From assembly GCA_017382615.1 (NCBI GenBank), contig JAFNZX010000122.1, forward strand, positions 1 to 8,068: a DNA stretch of 8,068 nucleotides, read 5' to 3'. The stretch is from Clostridia bacterium. Its GTDB lineage: Bacteria > Bacillota > Clostridia > Oscillospirales > CAG-272. Both the position numbers and the translations under genes were made by a program. Below, one piece after another: positions 1-5,954 of this stretch. How positions within the stretch are numbered: position 1 is the first letter of the stretch; every line of letters begins with the position of its first letter. The notes beneath the pieces are model-generated. The model was given only the letters and a program-made list of their open reading frames with translations. It searched no databases and had not been told where the DNA came from.

Positions 1-40
1 AAATTGACAAAATGACGGTTTCCCGCGTTGAATAGTCGAC

Positions 41-97
41 CCCTTCCTCCCCGTACGCCTGCGCTACGGGGACCCCTTCCTTCCCCCGAGGGGACGG
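41..97. repeat. GC-rich double-hairpin intergenic repeat
   Basis: Two adjacent hairpins are visible. The first pairs CCCCGTA (49-55) with TACGGGG (65-71), and the loop contains a further CGC/GCG pairing. The second pairs TCCCC (82-86) with GGGGA (90-94) around a CGA loop, and CC (79-80) can also pair with GG (96-97) across one mismatch. Each hairpin is preceded by a CCCCTTCC block (about 40-47 and 73-80), so the unit looks built of two similar modules. This style resembles the dispersed palindromic intergenic repeats of many gut Clostridia genomes. That resemblance is from general knowledge, since only one copy is visible here. It could also be part of the 3' end of a transcript entering from the left. 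Confidence 0.45.
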
Positions 98-257
98 CTT
101 TTCGGTGCGCATCCGTTCCGCTTTCTTGCCTGCAGTGGGTTTTTCTTAACTTAATGACACTGCTTCGGGAGTGGGGAAGGCTGGCGCAGGCTTGTTCCAA
201 GCGCAGGGGGGAGAGCGCGAAAACAATCGGTTTCTGCGCGTAATATCTCCATAGCAA
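98..257. other. Intergenic stretch with no supported gene
   Basis: Together with the flanking repeat and hairpin, this makes 1-373 a gene-free segment. An open frame exists on the plus strand from a TTG at 28 to 243, but it runs through the hairpin repeat, has no Shine-Dalgarno site and encodes a Pro/Arg/Ser-rich peptide with no recognisable domain. No promoter close to consensus or RNA gene was identified. Confidence 0.4.
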
Positions 258-286
258 AAGCAGAAGCCCATTAAAGACTTCTGCTT
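258..286 (-). terminator. Probable terminator of the leftward DUF1538 operon
   Basis: A perfect 9-bp inverted repeat pairs AAGCAGAAG (258-266) with CTTCTGCTT (278-286) around an 11-base loop. Read leftward, the second arm ends in a short T run (CTTTTGC), which suits an intrinsic terminator about 88 bases past the stop codon of the lipoprotein gene. The T tract is short, so termination may be weak. Read rightward there is no T run. Confidence 0.5.
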
Positions 287-373
287 CACATATTTTCACC
301 GTTAATTTGTCAGCCCCATTGAAGGTGCTTTTATTTTTTCTCAGTACAGCTTGAAAAATATCTCCGCTGAGGT

Positions 374-1078
374 TCAGCCTTCGGGAGCGGTTGCCTTCAG
401 GAACTCACAGTACGCATATCGGAACACGCGCACCTCGATGCCTTCGACCAAGAGTCTGCCGTAGACGTAATAGTAATTCTCCCCGTCAATGCTCACACCG
501 TCCTCACCCTCAATGCGCAGGGAATTGTAATCTGCTATGATATAGGTCTTTTCGGAGCCAACGGCATACGCCCAATAGTTGGGGATGAAGTTTCCGCTCG
601 GATCAAGCTTGGGACGGACGGTATCGGCATCGGGGTTTTCCACTTGATAGTAGATGTTGGCGTTATATTTGTTTTTCTCACGCGTGGGTCTGTCCGTTAC
701 GTTTACGTTCGGATATATAACCTGAATACCGGTTTTATTCTGATATTCCTGAATTGCCTTGTATTCGTCCTCGCTGATGATAAGGTATTTGCCAAAGCCT
801 TCAGCATAATACGCGTTTATTTTGACGTTGGTATAGATTTTTGCCTGTTCATCATACGAAGCGTCTATGACGGGATTGCATCCCGTTTCTTGGTAAATGC
901 CTTGCAGCATTCGCATGGTGGCTTCGTTGCACTCGGGATAGACGATAATGCTTCCGGGTGCTGTGTCCTCAACGGTGGATACCTCCTCGGACGGCAACGC
1001 GCCTCTGTCACAGCCCGCGAAGGTAAGAAGTGTCAGAATCGTAGAAATGACCGGCAGTAAGACAATGATTCTTTTCAT
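374..1078 (-). CDS. Lipoprotein of unknown function, last gene of DUF1538/P-II operon
   Basis: This 234-residue protein begins MKR, followed by a hydrophobic stretch (residues 4-20) and a lipobox-like FAGC with the lipidation cysteine at Cys23. It is therefore predicted to be a lipoprotein anchored on the outer face of the membrane. The mature part opens with an acidic Ser/Thr-rich tether (about 25-42). It then becomes rich in Tyr and Asn, with several short strand-like segments (for example around 85-105 and 195-225). No known domain was recognised. The ATG start is supported by a GGAG site about 7 bases upstream. The gene lies 18 bases after the P-II-like gene, so it is probably cotranscribed with it. 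Phe at position -3 of the lipobox is less common but is shared with the other lipoprotein in this window. Function is unknown; an extracytoplasmic partner of the upstream transporter is only a possibility. Confidence 0.85.
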   Translation of the reverse strand: MKRIIVLLPVISTILTLLTFAGCDRGALPSEEVSTVEDTAPGSIIVYPECNEATMRMLQGIYQETGCNPVIDASYDEQAKIYTNVKINAYYAEGFGKYLIISEDEYKAIQEYQNKTGIQVIYPNVNVTDRPTREKNKYNANIYYQVENPDADTVRPKLDPSGNFIPNYWAYAVGSEKTYIIADYNSLRIEGEDGVSIDGENYYYVYGRLLVEGIEVRVFRYAYCEFLKATAPEG

Positions 1079-1096
1079 AAATTTTCTCCGTGTGTA

Positions 1097-1786
1097 TTAT
1101 TTCTGTGGATTGAAGTTGCGATCCAGGCGCAGACCCATGGTGTCGGAAACGGGAACGGAGAAGGTAATTGTGCCAAGCTCAGGCTGTTCGGTTGCCTGGT
1201 GCATCAGTGCCTGCATGATAGGCTTGCGCTGTGCCTCGGTGGCAACGATGAGCACGGTGTCCTTTTCCTCGGCAAGCGTCATGCCGAAGAAGTGCTCACC
1301 GCCCTTGCCGTACGTACCCTTGGTGCGCACAACCGTGCCGCCGCCTGCGCCTGCGGCGCGGGCAGCCTCCATGGCAACGTCGGAAAAGCCCTTGTTGAGT
1401 ATTGCAATGATCAGATGTGCGTTATATTCCATTTTAACAACCTCTCTTTCCTCTGCCTCGGTGCTTCCCGTCAGTGCCTGCATGGAGCGGATGCCGCCCA
1501 TGCTGTTCACGGGAATGATCAGACCGATGCCGCGTCCCGGCAGATCGATCTCCATCTGGTCGGGCAGTGTGTTCAATACGTCCTTGGTTTGCTGCTTGCC
1601 GATGACCGAAAGCAGAATGGTCTTTTCGGTCTGCTCAATGCCAAGCAAATCCAGCACCCTGTTTTGCGCCGTGCCGTGGCAGGGCAACGTCGTATACGAG
1701 GCCAGCGCGTGGCGTGAAAAATATTTTTCGTACGCAGCGCGATCCTTTTCGCGCGCGATGATTAACAATAAATTCAGCTCTTTCAT
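1097..1786 (-). CDS. Tandem P-II-like signalling protein
   Basis: This cytosolic protein of 229 residues is about twice the usual P-II length (around 112). The second half (about 121-219) matches the P-II pattern. A first strand (AHLIIAILNKG) leads into a helix (FSDVAMEAARAAGAGGGTVV), followed by a shortened T-loop region (TKGTYGKGGEHFFG), a strand (KDTVLIVA), a helix (QRKPIMQAL) and a closing strand (ITFSVPV). The first half (1-98) shows a more diverged version of the same layout, ending in IGLIIPVNSMGG. P-II proteins bind adenine nucleotides and 2-oxoglutarate and often plug or regulate transporters. The canonical long T-loop with its modifiable Tyr is not evident, so GlnB-type uridylylation is unlikely. 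The start is firm: the Shine-Dalgarno TAAGGAGG overlaps the stop codon of the upstream DUF1538 gene. Regulation of that transporter is inferred from the pairing. Confidence 0.8.
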   Translation of the reverse strand: MKELNLLLIIAREKDRAAYEKYFSRHALASYTTLPCHGTAQNRVLDLLGIEQTEKTILLSVIGKQQTKDVLNTLPDQMEIDLPGRGIGLIIPVNSMGGIRSMQALTGSTEAEEREVVKMEYNAHLIIAILNKGFSDVAMEAARAAGAGGGTVVRTKGTYGKGGEHFFGMTLAEEKDTVLIVATEAQRKPIMQALMHQATEQPELGTITFSVPVSDTMGLRLDRNFNPQK

Positions 1787-1795
1787 AAGACCTCC

Positions 1796-3340
1796 TTACA
1801 GGTCGATGATATCTTCGTCGATGGGAACGAACTTGGCGTCGGGCACGTGCTTCTTGCCTGCCTTGCTCTTGATAAACCAGATCAGACCGGGGATCTGAAC
1901 CGCGATCAGGGGCGTCATGGCAACGAATGCAACCACGCCAAAGGCGTCGGTAGCCGCATTGCCTCCCACGGCTTTGCAAGCACCCATGGCAAAGGGGAGC
2001 AGGAAGGCTGCGGTCATGGGACCGGACGCCACGCCGCCCGCGTCAAACGCGATGGAGGGGAAGGGCGCGGGAACGATCAGTGTTAAAAGCAGCGCAATGG
2101 CGTAGCCGGGGATCAAGAACCACATAATGCTCACGCCCGTCAGCACGCGCAGCATTGCCAGTGCAATCGAGCACGCAACGCCCACGGAAAGGCAGCGCAG
2201 CACGGTTTTACGAGATACGACGCCTGCCGTGACCGTATTGACCTGCTTGGTCAGCACGTGTACGGCGGGTTCAGCCTGTACGATAAAGTAGCCCACAAGC
2301 GCACCGATGGGAATGATGATGAATTGCACAATGCCCTTGTCGGGGTTGGCAAGCCCTACCCCCAGCTGATAGCCGCAGGGAGAGAAGCCGATGTTTGCGC
2401 CCAGCAAAAACAGTACAAGACCCAGATACGTGTATCCAAGACCGACTAAGATCTTGTGCAAGGCACGCCTGGTCAGCGCGTTCCCGGGCTTTTTCGCGCA
2501 GACGTAATGGAATAAGAAGAAGCCTGCGGAGATAGGCCCCAGCGCCATCAGCACCTCCCAAAGCTGGTGCGGCAGCTGACGCAGGAAGGGCAGCAGGATC
2601 TGATTGGATTGCGTCACGATCTCGCCTGCGCTCAAATCTCCCGGATCAATCTCGCCGCCAACCAGTAAGCCAAGAATCATGACCGCGGTGATAGGACCAA
2701 CAGAGGAAAGGGCAACAAGACCGAAGCAGTCGTTATCCGCTGCGCTGTCCGAGCGGCTGGCGGCAACGCCCACGCCAAGCGCCATGATAAAGGGAACGGT
2801 CATGGGACCCGTGGTCACGCCGCCCGAGTCAAAGGCAACTGCCCAAAAGTTGGTGGGCACAAAGAACGCCATGATAAATACACCGACGTAGCAGATCCAG
2901 AGCAGGAGCGAGAGCTTGATCTTGAACAGAATGCGCAGCATGGCAGCAACTAAAAAGATGCCCACGCCCAATCCGACCGAAGCGGTCAGCACAAATGGCT
3001 TGATATTGGGCACGTAGGTTGCAAGCACCTGCAGATCGGGCTCACAGATTGTTGCTAAAAATCCAACGAAGAAGGAGAGAAAGACCACAAGCCAGATCTT
3101 ACGTGACTTGGTCATTTGTCCGCCTATGTACTCGCCCATGGGGATCATGGACATATCCGATCCCAGTGAGAAAAGTCCCATGCCCAAAATCAGCAGGATC
3201 GCACCGACCATAAAGGAGAGCAGTGTGCCTGCGTGAACGGGAGAAATTGTGATTACCAGCAAAACGGTGATCAACGTGACCGGCATAACGGCGGAAAATG
3301 ATTCCTTGATCTTCTCAAGAAGAACCGTCTTTTCAAACAA
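1796..3340 (-). CDS. Two-repeat DUF1538 membrane protein (putative cation/H+ antiporter)
   Basis: This polytopic membrane protein of about 514 residues is built from two homologous halves. The signature FDSGGVTTGPMT (170-181) recurs as FDAGGVASGPMT (432-443). An LGxxLFxLG block (about 52-60) recurs near 306-314, and a Glu-Pro pair in CEPDLQVL (E100) recurs in AEPAVHVL (E357). These are marks of the DUF1538 family. A two-gene DUF1538 pair from Halomonas (UmpA/UmpB) was reported to act as an Na+(Li+,K+)/H+ antiporter; here both repeats are on one chain. Substrate is unproven. The TTG start at 3340 is preferred because GAGGTG lies 10 bases before it. An in-frame GTG at 3358 would add six residues but lacks a ribosome site. 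The P-II-like gene follows after only 9 bases. The C-terminal tail is charged (VPIDEDIIDL) and presumably cytosolic. Confidence 0.85.
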   Translation of the reverse strand: MFEKTVLLEKIKESFSAVMPVTLITVLLVITISPVHAGTLLSFMVGAILLILGMGLFSLGSDMSMIPMGEYIGGQMTKSRKIWLVVFLSFFVGFLATICEPDLQVLATYVPNIKPFVLTASVGLGVGIFLVAAMLRILFKIKLSLLLWICYVGVFIMAFFVPTNFWAVAFDSGGVTTGPMTVPFIMALGVGVAASRSDSAADNDCFGLVALSSVGPITAVMILGLLVGGEIDPGDLSAGEIVTQSNQILLPFLRQLPHQLWEVLMALGPISAGFFLFHYVCAKKPGNALTRRALHKILVGLGYTYLGLVLFLLGANIGFSPCGYQLGVGLANPDKGIVQFIIIPIGALVGYFIVQAEPAVHVLTKQVNTVTAGVVSRKTVLRCLSVGVACSIALAMLRVLTGVSIMWFLIPGYAIALLLTLIVPAPFPSIAFDAGGVASGPMTAAFLLPFAMGACKAVGGNAATDAFGVVAFVAMTPLIAVQIPGLIWFIKSKAGKKHVPDAKFVPIDEDIIDL

Positions 3341-3379
3341 TTTTGTGTAACACCTCACAATTTTTTATCTATTATTATC

Positions 3380-3411
3380 ATTATATCGAAAATAGGCGTA
3401 AAAATGGTGAA
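3380..3411 (-). promoter_or_regulatory. Possible promoter of DUF1538 operon
   Basis: On the minus strand a perfect TATAAT lies at 3385-3380, about 40 bases before the preferred TTG start. No good -35 is found at 17 bases. The nearest candidate, TTCACC (3411-3406), is 20 bases away, so the promoter is either weak or activator-dependent. Confidence 0.4.
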
Positions 3412-3417
3412 CATTTT
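3401..3417. promoter_or_regulatory. Inverted repeat AAAATG-GTGAA-CATTTT, possible operator
   Basis: A perfect 6-5-6 inverted repeat lies between the divergent DUF1538 and ThrE-type promoters. It covers the region where the -35 of the leftward promoter would be. A regulator-binding role is inferred from position and symmetry alone. Confidence 0.3.
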
Positions 3418-3429
3418 GTAAAGTTGTGT

Positions 3430-3458
3430 TTGACAAGCGTCAAGGAATATGTTATACT
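3430..3458 (+). promoter_or_regulatory. Sigma-A promoter of the ThrE-type exporter operon
   Basis: TTGACA (3430-3435) and TATACT (3453-3458) are separated by 17 bases, with an extended -10 TG at 3450-3451. Transcription would start near 3465, leaving a leader of about 33 bases. The -35 lies inside a perfect inverted repeat, TTGAC-AAGC-GTCAA (3430-3443), which could be an operator. Confidence 0.8.
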
Positions 3459-3497
3459 GGTGCTGAAAAATTTATGACGAGAAAAGGGAGTGAACGC

Positions 3498-4286
3498 ATG
3501 AACGTGCGAGAAAGCAGCGCAACGCTGCCGTATGATTACGACGACGTGCTGGACGTTGTGCTGGATATCGGCTGTCGCCTTTTGGAAGCGGGAGCTGAGG
3601 TGCGTCGCGTGGAGGACACGGTGGAAAGGCTTTGCCTTGCCTACGGGGCGCACAGTGTGGACGTGTTTTCTATCGTGGTGCTGGTGGGCGTGACGGTCGA
3701 AGGGCCTAACGGTGATCACTATACCCAGATCCGCAAGGTGGGCAATATCGGGAATAGCCTTGTCCGTATTGAAAAGCTCAACGCACTCTCGCGCAGGCTG
3801 TGCGCTTGTCCCGAGGATCCTTGGGCAGTCAAGGAAGAGGTTAAGCAAATTTGCGCAAAAAAGACTTATTCGGATGTTTTGATGCTGCTCAGTGCAGCCA
3901 TTGCAGCGGGCGGCTTTGCCATGTTTTTCGGGGGTGGCTGGATAGACGGCTTAATCGCTGCCTGTATCGGTGTGCTGATCATGGTGTTTACGCTGTACAC
4001 GCCTGCCAAGGTCAACGCCACGCTCAAAACCTTCTTGACTGCGTTCGTAGCGGGGGCGTCTGCTTTGCTTATCTGCACCTTTGTACCGAGCGGCCACCCG
4101 GCGGAGATCATGATTGGTACGATCATGCTTATGATCCCCGGCCTTGCACTGGGTACGTCACTGCGCGATCTGTTTGGCGGTGACATGGTATCGGGACTTT
4201 TGCGCTTTGTGCAGGCGCTGTTTACGGCAGCACTGATCGCTGCAGGCTACGGTCTTGCATGGCTGACGATAGGAGGGTTCGTATGA
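3498..4286 (+). CDS. ThrE/YjjP-type threonine/serine exporter, large subunit
   Basis: This 262-residue membrane protein belongs to the ThrE family (PF06738-type), split form. The N-terminal 120 residues are a soluble region carrying the family block LLEAGAEVRRVEDTVERL (28-45) and RKVGNIGNSLVRIEKLN (79-95). About five membrane helices follow (about 127-145, 150-168, 180-196, 203-222, 237-258). The hallmark PGLALGTSLRDLFGGD spans 214-229 and is followed by SGLLR. ThrE exports threonine and serine in Corynebacterium, and the split E. coli pair YjjP/YjjB has been linked to succinate export, so the substrate is not fixed by homology. ATG 3498 is chosen because AAAAGGGAG precedes it by 7 bases. Extension upstream to 3426 would run across the promoter. 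The stop overlaps the start of the next gene (ATGA). Confidence 0.88.
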   Translation: MNVRESSATLPYDYDDVLDVVLDIGCRLLEAGAEVRRVEDTVERLCLAYGAHSVDVFSIVVLVGVTVEGPNGDHYTQIRKVGNIGNSLVRIEKLNALSRRLCACPEDPWAVKEEVKQICAKKTYSDVLMLLSAAIAAGGFAMFFGGGWIDGLIAACIGVLIMVFTLYTPAKVNATLKTFLTAFVAGASALLICTFVPSGHPAEIMIGTIMLMIPGLALGTSLRDLFGGDMVSGLLRFVQALFTAALIAAGYGLAWLTIGGFV

Positions 4287-4753
4287 ATTGGGGACAGATC
4301 ATTGCGGGCACGGCTTCGTGCTTCGTAGCCTTATTGGGCATTGCAATCATTTTTGACGTGCCTTCCAAAAAGCTGCCCTGGGCAATGCTTGGCAGCGTCA
4401 TCTCCTGCGTGATCATGCTGATCGGGGACGAGATCGGACTGGATCTGCTGATTACCAACATGATAGCAACCGCCGTACCCTGCGTGTATTGTGACGCCAT
4501 GGCGCGCGTGCTCAAAACGCCTACCACTATTTTTATGATTCCCACGCTTTTGCCGCTCGTACCGGGAAGCAGATTATACTATACCATGTTCTATCTGTTC
4601 AGCGGTCAGCAGGCACTGTTTATGGAAAACATGCTGGCAGCGGTCAAGATCTGTACGGGTATTGCCATGGCGATCATTGTGGTCACGGGTGCTATGCGTT
4701 GGCTGGAGGCTGCAAAAAGGCAGAGACTTGAAAGAGAAAAGGGACAAAGATAA
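4283..4753 (+). CDS. ThrE/YjjB-type exporter, small subunit (DUF3815-like)
   Basis: This 156-residue integral membrane protein has about four helices (about 5-24, 33-52, 55-75, 118-137) and a basic, charged C-terminal tail (RWLEAAKRQRLEREKGQR). The signature IPTLLPLVPGSRLYYTM (86-102) marks the ThrE_2/DUF3815 family, which corresponds to the C-terminal half of full-length ThrE and to E. coli YjjB. It should form a complex with the product of the preceding gene. The start ATG at 4283 overlaps the upstream TGA as ATGA, and AGGAGGG (4271-4277) lies 5 bases before it, which indicates translational coupling. An in-frame ATG at 4259 lacks such a site. The overlapping pair strongly suggests 1:1 synthesis of a two-component exporter. 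Confidence 0.87.
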   Translation: MNWGQIIAGTASCFVALLGIAIIFDVPSKKLPWAMLGSVISCVIMLIGDEIGLDLLITNMIATAVPCVYCDAMARVLKTPTTIFMIPTLLPLVPGSRLYYTMFYLFSGQQALFMENMLAAVKICTGIAMAIIVVTGAMRWLEAAKRQRLEREKGQR

Positions 4754-4761
4754 AGAGCAAA

Positions 4762-4812
4762 AGCACCTTCCGGCTCACCTGCAATAGAGCAGGAGATGTG
4801 CCGGGAGGTGCT
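4762..4812. terminator. Bidirectional intrinsic terminator between convergent genes
   Basis: A long hairpin pairs AGCACCTTCCGGC (4762-4774) with GCCGGGAGGTGCT (4800-4812), with one G-U wobble. A second inner stem pairs CCTGC (4778-4782) with GCAGG (4789-4793). Read rightward it ends in CTCTTTAT. Read leftward it ends in GCTTTTGCTCTTTA, a better T-rich tail. It lies between the convergent ends of the exporter operon (stop 4753) and the DUF6472-like gene (stop 4843), so it probably serves both. Confidence 0.75.
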
Positions 4813-4842
4813 CTTTATACGTTCCTTGCCTGCATCCGCAGC

Positions 4843-5040
4843 TTAATTTTGCTTTTGCACGCTTTTATACTCGTCGTAGTACCGATAATACGGGCAATGT
4901 CCCGTGTTGTGCGAAAGGAAATCGCACATATCGTCCTCGTCAAGGGAAACCAAGCATACGTATGCGTCGTATTCCTCGTCGTAATCGTAAAATTCACAGC
5001 TCTCGCAGTTTGCGGGCTTCTTATTTTGTTCGCTTGCCAT
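4843..5040 (-). CDS. Small Cys-rich DUF6472-like protein
   Basis: This 65-residue acidic protein has the cysteine pattern C12-x2-C15, C29, C39 and C49 and a dense run of Tyr, Asp and Glu (EFYDYDEEYDAYVC, then DEDDMCDFL). It ends in CPYYRYYDEYKSVQKQ. This layout matches my memory of the small Clostridia family DUF6472, whose function is unknown. The cysteines suggest metal, probably zinc, binding. There is no membrane segment or signal peptide. ATG 5040 is preferred because AGGTG precedes it by 6 bases. The ATG two codons upstream sits directly on that site, and longer frames up to 5214 would cross the promoter. The gene is transcribed divergently from the membrane protein at 5199 and has a perfect consensus promoter, so it may be well expressed. 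Confidence 0.8.
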   Translation of the reverse strand: MASEQNKKPANCESCEFYDYDEEYDAYVCLVSLDEDDMCDFLSHNTGHCPYYRYYDEYKSVQKQN

Positions 5041-5076
5041 GTGCATCACCTTTCTTGATACGGAATTTTCACGTAT

Positions 5077-5105
5077 ATTATAGCATATGTGTATAAAAGT
5101 GTCAA
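5077..5105 (-). promoter_or_regulatory. Consensus sigma-A promoter of DUF6472-like gene
   Basis: On the minus strand TTGACA (5105-5100) and TATAAT (5082-5077) are exact and separated by 17 bases, with an extended -10 TG one base before TATAAT. The predicted leader is about 30 bases. Confidence 0.85.
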
Positions 5106-5134
5106 CTGCGGGTACAGAATTTTGCAGGCGGTAC

Positions 5135-5163
5135 TGGACAAGAGGGAAATCTTGTGTTATAAT
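5135..5163 (+). promoter_or_regulatory. Sigma-A promoter of the membrane protein gene at 5199
   Basis: TGGACA (5135-5140) and TATAAT (5158-5163) are 17 bases apart, with an extended -10 TG at 5155-5156. The start would be near 5170, giving a leader of about 28 bases that contains AAGGAG. Confidence 0.8.
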
Positions 5164-5198
5164 ATATACCGAATACGTATCAAGAAGGAGCTGTCCTG

Positions 5199-5876
5199 AT
5201 GGAAAACAAAGCAAACGTGAGCTCGGCGAGTGAAAAAAAGAGGTTTTCGTTTACAAAATCGGATCTTTGGGATGTGATCCGCATAGTCATTGGCATTGTC
5301 GTGCTGTGCATTTTGCTCAGTGTGTCTTTGGATATGATCAACGATCAGTTTGCAACCAAGCAGGCAGAGCTGATTGAGGATAGTAAGAAGGACTTTGGAT
5401 GGATCGTGATTACGGTAGGGTATACCGTGCCGCTCATCCTCGCGTGCGTAGTACCCGTGCTTGCATGCATCGGCTCTAAAAAGAGCGCGCAGCGCAAGCA
5501 TCTGGTCAAGGGCTTGATCATTCTGGGCGCAGCGATCGTGACGTTCGGCATTCTTTGCCCCGGACAGATCAAGGATCAGGTCAAGCAAAGAGAGTATTGT
5601 CAGATCTTGGAGGAGCGTGTGGAGCAGGAGGAGGATTTTGAATATCCCGAAACCGCACCCAAGCTCAAGGACGTCATGACGAAAATGGAAAGAACGGTCA
5701 AGTGGACTGCAAAGGCTGCGCTGGGACTTGCCGTGGTGGGTGCTTATCAGGGCATCCGATATAAAAAGTTGCGCGATGGGGATGCGGATGAGGAAATCCC
5801 CGAGGACGAGATCAGCGGGGACGATCTGCCCGACGTGGATTGGGTGCCCGGCAAAAGAGAATCCGAAAATTCTTGA
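5199..5876 (+). CDS. Hypothetical membrane protein
   Basis: I do not recognise this 225-residue protein. It has a basic, Ser-rich cytosolic N terminus (1-22). Probable membrane helices lie at about 25-45, 67-91 and 102-120, with a weaker fourth hydrophobic stretch at about 171-185. A charged, helix-prone segment (122-168: KQREYC, EERVEQEED, KMERTVKW) lies between the last two. The C-terminal tail (193-213) is strongly acidic (DADEEIPEDEISGDDLPD). No catalytic motif is visible. The ATG at 5199 is preceded by AAGGAG at 8 bases. It is apparently transcribed alone, since the perR-like gene downstream has its own promoter and no clear terminator was found between them, so some read-through is possible. 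The gene is divergent from the DUF6472-like gene, with which it shares leader sequence. Confidence 0.75.
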   Translation: MENKANVSSASEKKRFSFTKSDLWDVIRIVIGIVVLCILLSVSLDMINDQFATKQAELIEDSKKDFGWIVITVGYTVPLILACVVPVLACIGSKKSAQRKHLVKGLIILGAAIVTFGILCPGQIKDQVKQREYCQILEERVEQEEDFEYPETAPKLKDVMTKMERTVKWTAKAALGLAVVGAYQGIRYKKLRDGDADEEIPEDEISGDDLPDVDWVPGKRESENS

Positions 5877-5895
5877 GAAAATTTTATAAAACCTC

Positions 5896-5923
5896 TTGAC
5901 AAATTATAAAAATCTGCTATAAT
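5896..5923 (+). promoter_or_regulatory. Sigma-A promoter of perR-rubrerythrin operon
   Basis: TTGACA (5896-5901) and TATAAT (5918-5923) are both exact, spaced 16 bases, with an extended -10 TG at 5915-5916. The expected start is near 5930, inside the adjacent palindrome. Confidence 0.82.
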
Positions 5924-5938
5924 TAAGACATAGTCTTA
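5924..5938. promoter_or_regulatory. Palindrome TAAGAC-ATA-GTCTTA, candidate autoregulatory operator
   Basis: This perfect 6-3-6 inverted repeat is 15 bases long, the same length as Fur/PerR boxes (7-1-7). It directly follows the -10 and covers the expected transcription start, an ideal position for repression. The sequence is not the Bacillus PerR box (TTATAATnATTATAA). Binding by the adjacent regulator is inferred from position and symmetry. Confidence 0.5.
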
Positions 5939-5954
5939 TTAAGGAGCGATCAGT

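Noticed and set aside
28..243. 71-residue plus-strand open frame
   Set aside because: It starts with TTG, has no ribosome site, overlaps the double-hairpin repeat and shows low-complexity composition without a domain.
321..340. GAAGGTGCTTTT followed by a T run, resembling a terminator 3' arm
   Set aside because: No matching left arm was found nearby, although the 12-mer also occurs (reverse complement) in the hairpin at 4759-4770; it is not supported as a terminator.
644..1060. 138-residue plus-strand frame within the lipoprotein gene
   Set aside because: It lies wholly antisense to the lipoprotein gene and has no recognisable domain or ribosome site.
948..1898. Long plus-strand open frame (316 residues) opposite the lipoprotein and P-II-like genes
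   Set aside because: It is antisense to two well-supported genes with good ribosome sites, and its Ser/Met/Arg-rich translation is typical of a shadow frame.
3381..3848. 155-residue minus-strand frame overlapping the ThrE-type gene
   Set aside because: It is antisense to a clear family member and crosses its promoter; the His-rich composition is a reading-frame artefact.
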